Shown piece after piece: positions 29,211 through 36,320 of a stretch of 64,000 nt of DNA. Within the stretch, counting starts at the first letter, position 1; each line of letters begins with the position of its first letter. Below the pieces are notes generated by a model. It was not told the DNA's origin. It saw only the letters and a program-made list of their open reading frames with translations, and ran no database searches. The stretch covers positions 56,947 to 120,946 of the forward strand of contig CANQJZ010000001.1 of assembly GCA_947624385.1 (NCBI GenBank). Direction: 5' to 3'. The position numbers and the translations under genes were made by a program. This stretch comes from an uncultured Oscillospiraceae bacterium. Its GTDB lineage: Bacteria > Bacillota > Clostridia > Oscillospirales > Oscillospiraceae.

Positions 29211-30793
29211 GACACGCTCCTTTTCAGATCATCTTTATCAAGCATCCCAACGCTCTCCGTCGCCAGCGTCACCTGCATCTGCAAACAGGCCACGCCGGCG
29301 GCCGTCTCAAAAAAGTCCAGGATCCCGTTGGCGGCGATCGCCAGGGCCAGCGCCTCTGCGGGGATGCCAAGCTGGGCAAACAGGACCGTGAACACGGAAA
29401 GGGCCCCGCCGGGTATCGGCGGCAGCGCCATGGACAGAAGCCCTACCGTCAGCACCGACATGACGAGAAACAGCGGCGTGATGGGAATGCCATAGGACTC
29501 CGCCATGCACAGGGCCATGATAAAAAGTCCGACCACAAAACCCGGCTTATACAGCACCTGCCCCAGAGGGATGGCGAAATCCGATATCTTTTTCGGGATG
29601 CCCAGCTCTTTCACGCACGTCTCCAGGTTCGTGGCCAGAGCCGCGGCCGAGGATGCCGTCGTCAGGGCGATGAGATAGGCCGGCAGCGCTTTTTTCAGCA
29701 GCTGACCGGGGCTGACCTTCAGCCGGAAGCCCGCCCGGAAGATATAAAACAGCGGCAGGATGACGCACGCCGGTATCGCCAGCGCGAACACCTTGAGCAG
29801 GCTGGAAACGCCGCTGCCAAAATCGGATATGACCAGGTTGAACAAACTCAAAAACACGAACAGGGGGATGATCTTCCCCAGCACGCCCATGAGAAACTGC
29901 ACCGCGTCGTACAGCTGCATCATGGTATTCTGGGCCGCCGACACCCGCTCGCCCAATATGAGCAGGGCCAGCCCCAGGCAGATGCCCAAAAACACCAGCT
30001 GCAGGGCGTTGCCGTTCATAAACGGCGAAATAATGTCCGACGGCACGATATCCAGCACCATCTGATAGATCCCCGAATAATTGCCGGAGAGCTTATCGCC
30101 CGCCGTGGCCACCGGGAACACCAGACTTCCCGCCAGGGCCATTACCGCCGTCAGGATAAACGTCCCCCCGAGCATGCGCAAAATCAGCTTTTTGCCCACC
30201 TTGCCCACCACCGCCAGATCGCCGATGCTCACGATGGAGCAGCAGATAGCCAAAAACACCAGCGGGGACGATACCGCCCGCAGCGCCCCCACGATCATGT
30301 TGAACAGGGGTTCCGTGACCGACAGCGCGCCCGACTGTATGACCGGGAACCGCCTCGCGGCCGCGCCCAGAAACACCGCCAGGAACACCGCCGCCAGCAG
30401 CACGGCCACCTGGCCCATGGACGACCTTTTCTTTCTGGGGTTGCAGACCAGGCAGTTTTTCCCGTTCTTATAGGCGTATGTAAACGAAAGGCCCGCCTGG
30501 GACAGCATATGGCTGCTCACCACCAGCGCGTCGTTGTCCCACGCGTCCGTGGCCGGCCCCTCCACGCTTATGCGCAAAAAGGACCGCCCGAATTTCCGCC
30601 CGCATTCCACCCGGACCAGCGCGCCTTCCATCGTTTCCAGCCACACGCCCAGTATCTCTTCCAGCGACAGGCGCAGCCGTATAACGTCTTTCCTGTCCGT
30701 CCCCGCCTCCGTCAGCGCCTGCACGCATATTTCGGATACCGCGTCGATGGTCTGCGCCGTCAGCCTGAAGTTTTCATTTCGGCTGCTCACCAT
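29207..30793 (-). CDS. second DAACS-family symporter with N-terminal degenerate RsbW-like domain
   Basis: [16 protein letters not shown]...[19 protein letters not shown] then [30 protein letters not shown]. Confidence 0.8.
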   Translation of the reverse strand: MVSSRNENFRLTAQTIDAVSEICVQALTEAGTDRKDVIRLRLSLEEILGVWLETMEGALVRVECGRKFGRSFLRISVEGPATDAWDNDALVVSSHMLSQAGLSFTYAYKNGKNCLVCNPRKKRSSMGQVAVLLAAVFLAVFLGAAARRFPVIQSGALSVTEPLFNMIVGALRAVSSPLVFLAICCSIVSIGDLAVVGKVGKKLILRMLGGTFILTAVMALAGSLVFPVATAGDKLSGNYSGIYQMVLDIVPSDIISPFMNGNALQLVFLGICLGLALLILGERVSAAQNTMMQLYDAVQFLMGVLGKIIPLFVFLSLFNLVISDFGSGVSSLLKVFALAIPACVILPLFYIFRAGFRLKVSPGQLLKKALPAYLIALTTASSAAALATNLETCVKELGIPKKISDFAIPLGQVLYKPGFVVGLFIMALCMAESYGIPITPLFLVMSVLTVGLLSMALPPIPGGALSVFTVLFAQLGIPAEALALAIAANGILDFFETAAGVACLQMQVTLATESVGMLDKDDLKRSVS

Positions 30794-30824
30794 ACCCGTT
30801 TACCTCCCGTCAAGCCCGTGTTCG

Positions 30825-31043
30825 TCAGATGATGCCGCGATCTTTTGCCAGCGCCCTTATGCTCCTGTCGTAGGTGGCCTCCGCCTCTTTGGAAAAGAAG
30901 CACCCGGGCACGCCCTCGTCATTGTCCCTGTGATGGGCCACGCATGCGCAGCACTTGCCGTGCCTTGGGCAGTCGTAGGTGCAGGGGCAGTCCCGCTTAT
31001 TGTCGCATTTCGTCTCCATCGTCTCTTTCTCCCTCTCACTCAA
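30825..31043 (-). CDS. Cys-rich DUF6485-like protein
   Basis: METKCDNKRDCPCTYDCPRHGKCCACVAHHRDNDEGVPGCFFSKEAEATYDRSI; overlaps STAS stop. Confidence 0.75.
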   Translation of the reverse strand: MSEREKETMETKCDNKRDCPCTYDCPRHGKCCACVAHHRDNDEGVPGCFFSKEAEATYDRSIRALAKDRGII

Positions 31044-31332
31044 TGGTCAGGATATCCGAAAAACCGGTGACCTCGAACACCTCCATGACCGTCTCGTTCA
31101 CGTTTTTGATCTTCATCTCGCCCTGCCTGTTCATGATCTTCTGCATGGCCAGCAGCACCCGCAGGCCGGCGGACGATATATAGTCCAGCTTGGCAAGATC
31201 CAGCACCAGGCCCGTCAGCCCCTCGATGCTGCCTCTGAGTTCCTGCTCCAGCTTCGGGGCGGTCGTCGTATCCAATCTCCCCTCCAGCGCCACCGTCAAA
31301 GTCGTTCCGTCCAAAGTCATTTGCGTGTTCAT
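31036..31332 (-). CDS. STAS-domain anti-sigma factor antagonist (SpoIIAA/RsbV-like)
   Basis: MTLDGTTLTVALEGRLDTTTAPKLEQELRG...LVLDLAKLDYISSAGLRVLLAMQKIM. Confidence 0.9.
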   Translation of the reverse strand: MNTQMTLDGTTLTVALEGRLDTTTAPKLEQELRGSIEGLTGLVLDLAKLDYISSAGLRVLLAMQKIMNRQGEMKIKNVNETVMEVFEVTGFSDILTIE

Positions 31333-31363
31333 GGTTTTACCTCCAAAATGAATATCGTTTTTC

Positions 31364-32083
31364 TCATGCTCCATCCCCTGCGGGATGCTTCAAATATGCC
31401 ACAAACTCGTCCGTCGTCATGGTGAACGCGATCTCCGTCCGCGACGGGTCCCGCACCAGAAATTCCGTCAGCCCGTATTCCTGCGCTCCGCCCCAGTCGT
31501 ATGTATAGCCCAGTCTCGTCCACGGGTAATCGCTCTCAAAATAGGAATACAGGATGTTTGCGTCAAACCACTCTTTCCACGCCCCCGTGACCAGGCTGTA
31601 GTCGTTTTCCATCTGTTTCGTCACGTCGGTGACAAACGCCGGCCGCACCACGTCCTCCGGCGACACCCAGAACGCGGTGAATCTTGTGTACCCCTCGTCC
31701 GCGTGTACGCCCAGAAGCTGGGCGAACCGGAGCGTCCAGTCCGTCACGCCTTCTCCGTTTTCCTCAAACCAGCTCTCCATCTCGCCCAGGGAGGTCGCCC
31801 AGATATCGCCGTATTCCCCGATTTGTGTTCCGGGCTCGCACTCATCCGGATAATTATGCCATGTGAGCAGCAGGACCCTTTCACCGGCGTCATCCCAGAC
31901 CGTCCGGCTGTCCTCCGCCGTCAGGGTGACCAGCGGATGGATCTCCTCATCCTCGGCAAACACCGCGTCGGTCATCGCCGTTTGCCACCGGCCGTCGTCC
32001 GCGGCGTCCGCTCTCTGCCCGCCGATCGTGAAAACCGCCATGACCAGAAGCGCGGTCATCCAAAACCCGCCCTGTTTCTTCAC
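31364..32083 (-). CDS. secreted protein of unknown function, first gene of the STAS/transporter operon
   Basis: MKKQGGFWMTALLVMAVFTIGGQRADAADDGRWQ...; downstream of LytTR-like repeats. Confidence 0.7.
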   Translation of the reverse strand: MKKQGGFWMTALLVMAVFTIGGQRADAADDGRWQTAMTDAVFAEDEEIHPLVTLTAEDSRTVWDDAGERVLLLTWHNYPDECEPGTQIGEYGDIWATSLGEMESWFEENGEGVTDWTLRFAQLLGVHADEGYTRFTAFWVSPEDVVRPAFVTDVTKQMENDYSLVTGAWKEWFDANILYSYFESDYPWTRLGYTYDWGGAQEYGLTEFLVRDPSRTEIAFTMTTDEFVAYLKHPAGDGA

Positions 32084-32170
32084 GCTCCGTCACCTGCCTT
32101 TTCAATACATAGCTTCTCTCGCAGACGGTATAATCTAACACAGCAGTAGTTTAAACAGGGAACAATACCG

Positions 32171-32201
32171 AAATTGGTCGTTTTTATTCCGAAATTAGTC
32201 G
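32171..32201 (-). promoter_or_regulatory. LytTR-type direct repeat site upstream of the STAS/transporter operon
   Basis: AAATTGGTCG at 32171 and AAATTAGTCG at 32192, 21-bp period; TAGATT -10-like element downstream. Confidence 0.7.
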
Positions 32202-32212
32202 TCCCGTGCAAG

Positions 32213-32238
32213 AAAAAGCCGCCCGAGGGCGGCTTTTT
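32213..32238. terminator. bidirectional intrinsic terminator ending the RiPP operon
   Basis: AAAAAGCCGCCCGAGGGCGGCTTTTT. Confidence 0.9.
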
Positions 32239-32247
32239 CTGTTTCCG

Positions 32248-32367
32248 TTATTCTCCGCCGCCGGCAAACTCGCACATGCAGTGGTCTCCGCCGGCGACCG
32301 AATCCAGTTCGTCCAGGCTCAGTTACTTCTCCTTGTCCAAAATCCCGTCTTTCTTCTCTTCCGACAT
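32248..32367 (-). pseudogene. second RiPP precursor copy interrupted by an in-frame TAA
   Basis: MSEEKKDGILDKEK*LSLDELDSVAGGDHCMCEFAGGGE*; TAA at 32323-32325 where copy 1 has GAA. Confidence 0.85.
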
Positions 32368-32409
32368 TTTTGTTCTCGTTTTCAAATTTTGGGAGTCCAG
32401 ATGGCATAT

Positions 32410-32640
32410 TTAGCCGTCTGCTCCCGCTCCCATGAGCGGGCAGACGCAGCGGCATTCCGAATTTTTAAACTGTCCTCCGCCTCCAACGACGCAGGCGCAT
32501 GGCTTCTCACCCTCATCCGCTGTTCCGCCGCCGACGAACGGGCACATGCAATAGCCTACCCCCCCCGCGACCGAATCCAGTTCGTCCAGGTCCAGTTCCT
32601 TCTCCTGGCCCAAAATTCCGTCTTTCTTCTCTTCCGACAT
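32410..32640 (-). CDS. RiPP precursor peptide, GG-type leader and CxC-repeat core
   Basis: MSEEKKDGILGQEKELDLDELDSVAGG/VGYCMCPFVGGGTADEGEKPCACVVGGGGQFKNSECRCVCPLMGAGADG, directly after a radical SAM gene. Confidence 0.88.
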   Translation of the reverse strand: MSEEKKDGILGQEKELDLDELDSVAGGVGYCMCPFVGGGTADEGEKPCACVVGGGGQFKNSECRCVCPLMGAGADG

Positions 32641-32668
32641 TTTCTTATCCTCCTTAAATATAATTGTT

Positions 32669-34060
32669 TTACTGCTTTTCCGGCAGTCTGATCTTCTCCA
32701 TGACCTGGTTTATCTTGTCGATCCAGCCGCCTTTGAACAGGACGCAGGCCGCCATATCCCGGCCCATGATGTCCTCCGGGGTGGTATCCAGCGCGCTGGC
32801 CCGGCAGCCGCCCAGGCAGTACCCGGCGTGTTCGCAGTCCCGGCACACCGGGTTGTGGGCCAGCACCTCCGAGGCTTTGGTCTCGATGAGGCGCATATAG
32901 GACGAATCGGTGATGCACTGCTTCAGGCCAAGCTCCGGGATGAGCGGATAGTTCTCCTGGATGGACATGCCGGACAAAGACATGCAGGGCAGCGCCCGAC
33001 CCTCCGCGGAGATGTACATCACCATGCGGGCGTGGCCGCAGACGCACTCCCGAGCCGGGTCCTGGCACCATGTTTTTTGCAGGGGGATGTACCAATGCTG
33101 GGGGTCGTCGGGCGAGGCGCTGAAAAATCCGCCCAGCTGCAGCGTCAGGGGCATGCCGTCCTCGTAATACTGCGGAATATAGTCCAGATAGAGCTGGAAA
33201 AGCTCGTCCATGTCGATGGAGGGGCCGTACCCGCCCTCCTTCCACGCGCCCACGTCCGAGATGGGGTTGGTCTTCAGGCTGCCGCAGCCCACGCTTGCCA
33301 GGAACCGTATAGATTCCCGCAGCGTGTGCTTGTTCCGCTCGTGGATACACATCTCCGCGCCGGTGGGAAAGCCGTGGTCCCGGCAGCGCAGGAACGCGTC
33401 CTTCACGTATTGCTCCGCGCCGGGAACGCCCCGCAGCCAGTCGTGCCAGTCCACGCCGTCAAAGCTCATGTTGAACTCAGGGCAGATGCCCCGGTCCTCC
33501 AGCTTTTGCAAGAGCTCGTCCGTCACCAGCCGGCCGTTGGAGTAGATGGTGGCAATGTTCACGCCGCCGTCCAGCAGCGTGTCCACGATGTCGAAAAAGT
33601 CCGCCCGCACCAGCGGTTCCCCACCGGTCAGGGTCACGTTCGCGATGCCGCAGTCCACGATCTGGCGGGCGATGCTCAGCGCCGTCTCGTGGTCCAGCTC
33701 CCCGTACTTGGCGTCCGGCGCGGACATATAGCAGTGCTTGCACCGATAGTTGCACCGCCCCGTCACGGACCAGTGGGCCGTGCGGATATACCGGTTGTCA
33801 TAGAACCGGTAAAGCTGCTCGTCCTTCAGCTTCGTCCCCGGCGCGCAGGGGCGTATGACCCCTTCCTCTTCCAGCTTTTTCAGCGCCTTCTGCCGCTGCT
33901 CAGACGCGCCGGCCATATCCGTTTGGCCGTCCATGTCCAGCAGCAGCTCCATATCCTCTTTCTTGAAGAAAGCGGCCTGCCCGCTGCGTCGGTCCAGCAG
34001 CGCGAACGGCAGCTTCTTCCAGCCCCGCAGGGCATATCGCTCGTTCAGTATGTAATACAT
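32669..34060 (-). CDS. radical SAM/SPASM peptide maturase
   Basis: CNYRCKHCYMSAPD, TGGEPLVRADF, C-terminal Cys cluster CVCGHARM...CRDCEHAGYCLGGCRA. Confidence 0.93.
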   Translation of the reverse strand: MYYILNERYALRGWKKLPFALLDRRSGQAAFFKKEDMELLLDMDGQTDMAGASEQRQKALKKLEEEGVIRPCAPGTKLKDEQLYRFYDNRYIRTAHWSVTGRCNYRCKHCYMSAPDAKYGELDHETALSIARQIVDCGIANVTLTGGEPLVRADFFDIVDTLLDGGVNIATIYSNGRLVTDELLQKLEDRGICPEFNMSFDGVDWHDWLRGVPGAEQYVKDAFLRCRDHGFPTGAEMCIHERNKHTLRESIRFLASVGCGSLKTNPISDVGAWKEGGYGPSIDMDELFQLYLDYIPQYYEDGMPLTLQLGGFFSASPDDPQHWYIPLQKTWCQDPARECVCGHARMVMYISAEGRALPCMSLSGMSIQENYPLIPELGLKQCITDSSYMRLIETKASEVLAHNPVCRDCEHAGYCLGGCRASALDTTPEDIMGRDMAACVLFKGGWIDKINQVMEKIRLPEKQ

Positions 34061-34125
34061 TTTTTCTCTCCTTATCTGACGGGTCCAGAATACCACAGAG
34101 CGACGACGAACGGGGAATGATCCGC

Positions 34126-34156
34126 AAATTGGTCGTTTTGATTCCGAAATTCGTCC
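34126..34156 (-). promoter_or_regulatory. LytTR-type direct repeat site upstream of the radical SAM gene
   Basis: AAATTGGTCG at 34126 and AAATTCGTCC at 34147, 21-bp period; TATTCT -10-like element downstream. Confidence 0.7.
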
Positions 34157-34188
34157 CCGCGCAAAAGCAAAAGCCGCCCGAAGGCGGC

Positions 34189-35469
34189 TCATGGGTTCAG
34201 GATCACGCATGCGGTACAAACGCCCTCCTGCACCGTATAATTGATCTCCCCGTGATACTTGCCGGAGGAGGAGACGATGCTGTCGATGCCCACGCCTCTG
34301 GCGGCGGGCAGCCCGTTTTCCAGTTCCAGCCACGCCCCGCATGGATTGCTGACGGCGATCACCGTCTTGTTCCCCACGTTTCGGATATGTGCCTGGATAG
34401 GCCCGGCGCTTTTCCGCGCCACGCAGGCGTTCAGCGCGTTTTCCAGCAGATTTGCCAGTATGGCCACGAAATCCACGTCGGCCACCGCCGACCGCGCCGG
34501 CGTGTCCGCCTGGGCCGCATACTCCACGCCCGCCTCCTTCGCCTTCCCCGCGTAAGAGCTCAGTATGCCGTTGACCGTCACGTTCGGGCACCATGCGGGA
34601 AAGCTCTCCGTGGCCGCCTGTCTCTGCCCCAGATAGGCCAATATCCCCTCTGTGTTGCCCTCCCGGGCCATGGCCGCGATCTGCTCGTCGTGGTGGCGCA
34701 GGTCGTGGCGGACCCGGCGGTTTTCCTGCTCTGCCTTTCTCGCGTTTTCCACGTAGGCCGTCAGATACTCCACGTTTTGCTTCACCAGCTCGTCCCTTGC
34801 CTCCCGGCGCATCTGATAGATATTGCTGACGATGAGAATGCTTGCCATGACGAACGAGCACACCAGCAGCGAGAACAGCACCAGCGTATTCGAGTTGATG
34901 GCGTTATCCGCGCTGATCCGGGACAGCACTGTCACGAACGCGAAAAAATAGATCATGGACACGACGCTGAGCGATATCCAGTTTTTTGTCCGCGTCCCGC
35001 TGATCTCCCGTATGGCCGGTCTGCCAAATCTGTAATAGGCCAAAAGGATGGCGAAGCTGATAACGCCGTAGATCACGCCCCGCACAAAATACACGAAGGT
35101 CTCCGACCCGTCGGGCGCAAAGGCGTAGCCCCCCAGAAAGGACACGGACAGCGAGATGCAGAACACGCAGCCGTAGGTGATCCAGAGATAGCACTTCTTC
35201 CAAAACCCGTCCGCTGACGCGTAGTTATAAACGCCCCAAAAGTACAAATAGGACAGCGTCAGCACGATCGGCAGCCTCCACGGCTTTGCCAGACAGAAGA
35301 ACCCGAAGCAGCAGCTCAGAAACAGGAACACCCCCGCCGAACCCCACAGCAGCGCCGTCTTTTTCGCCGGGTATTTCCTCTCCTGCAGCAAAAGCCCCGC
35401 CGTCAGGTGCGTCGCGAAAAACAGCAGGCTGACGCAAAGGGCGATGACAATGATCTGTATCGTGCCCAT
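34189..35469 (-). CDS. GHKL sensor histidine kinase (agr-type)
   Basis: N-terminal multi-TM; RRVRHDLRHHDEQI; LLENALNAC; GVGIDSIV. Confidence 0.88.
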   Translation of the reverse strand: MGTIQIIVIALCVSLLFFATHLTAGLLLQERKYPAKKTALLWGSAGVFLFLSCCFGFFCLAKPWRLPIVLTLSYLYFWGVYNYASADGFWKKCYLWITYGCVFCISLSVSFLGGYAFAPDGSETFVYFVRGVIYGVISFAILLAYYRFGRPAIREISGTRTKNWISLSVVSMIYFFAFVTVLSRISADNAINSNTLVLFSLLVCSFVMASILIVSNIYQMRREARDELVKQNVEYLTAYVENARKAEQENRRVRHDLRHHDEQIAAMAREGNTEGILAYLGQRQAATESFPAWCPNVTVNGILSSYAGKAKEAGVEYAAQADTPARSAVADVDFVAILANLLENALNACVARKSAGPIQAHIRNVGNKTVIAVSNPCGAWLELENGLPAARGVGIDSIVSSSGKYHGEINYTVQEGVCTACVILNP

Positions 35470-36194
35470 CAGTTTCTCGCCTCATTCAGGTAAAAATCGA
35501 AATACGCCTGCTTTATCTCCCCCCGGCGCCGCTTTGGCACCGGGATGAGCGTCCCGTCATCCATCACCAGGTCCGACCCGGAAAAGCAGCGCACGTGGTT
35601 CAGGTTGACGATGAAGGAGCTGCCGCACGCCGTCATACTCTCGTTGTCCATGATGCCTTCCTGCAGCTGGGTCGGCAGCGACCACACGGAGAGCTTTTTC
35701 CCGGAGGCCAGAGCCACCTCCCGCCGCTTGTCCTTTGTCTCGATATACAAAATATCCTCCAGCGCGATACGGTGTACCTTTCTCTCGCTGCGCAGCAGCA
35801 CCCACGTCCTCTGCTCCCGCCTGTCCACGACCCGCTCTAGGGCCGCGTCAAGCTGTTCCCTGGTGTAGGGCTTGCAGATATAGTCCGCCGCGTGGATGGA
35901 AAAGGCGTCCACCGCGTAATCCGGGCTGGTCGTCAGAAAGACGATGTCGGTATTTTCGTTGAACCGAAGAATGTCCCGCGCCAGATCTGTTCCCAGCATA
36001 CCGGGCATACAGATATCCAGGATCGCGATGTCCGGTGCGCCTGTTCTGTCGATCGCCTCCAGCATTTCAATGGCGGACGAATACACGTCAAATTCCACGC
36101 CGTGCTCGCCATGTGCCGCCGCGTAGACGCCCAGATCGTCCGCGATCTTTTTCCGCTCGACCGCCTCGTCGTCACAAACCGATATTTTCAGCAC
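35469..36194 (-). CDS. LytTR-family response regulator
   Basis: Receiver ISVCDDEAVE...DIAILDICMPGM...CKPYT then LytTR domain DILYIETKDKRREV...CGSSFIVNLNHVRCF. Confidence 0.92.
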   Translation of the reverse strand: MLKISVCDDEAVERKKIADDLGVYAAAHGEHGVEFDVYSSAIEMLEAIDRTGAPDIAILDICMPGMLGTDLARDILRFNENTDIVFLTTSPDYAVDAFSIHAADYICKPYTREQLDAALERVVDRREQRTWVLLRSERKVHRIALEDILYIETKDKRREVALASGKKLSVWSLPTQLQEGIMDNESMTACGSSFIVNLNHVRCFSGSDLVMDDGTLIPVPKRRRGEIKQAYFDFYLNEARN

Positions 36195-36282
36195 TGTCCC
36201 GCTTCCTTTCTCTGCCGCGCCAGGGGTCCGTATACGGTAACAGTATACCACTGTGAAACTGCCGCTTGCAAGCCGCGCACAA

Positions 36283-36316
36283 AACCAAAGGCGTGGCAGC
36301 GCCACGCCTTTGCAGA
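36283..36316 (-). terminator. hairpin downstream of the TCS promoter side and at the 3' end of the mannosidase gene
   Basis: AAAGGCGTGGCAGCGCCACGCCTTT. Confidence 0.7.
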
Positions 36317-36320
36317 TATC

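Noticed and set aside
26865-29495. 876-aa plus-strand ORF opposite the ABC importer
   Set aside because: Antisense shadow ORF in high-GC DNA; composition is low-complexity and the minus strand encodes an obvious ABC protein
32323-32325. Read-through or recoding of the stop codon in the second RiPP precursor
   Set aside because: The codon is TAA, not TGA or TAG, so selenocysteine/pyrrolysine recoding is not plausible; treated as a nonsense mutation
36221-36250. GTATACTGTTACCGTATAC near the two-component promoter as a third LytTR site
   Set aside because: It is an inverted repeat over the -10 region, not the 21-bp-period AAATTNGTCG direct repeat
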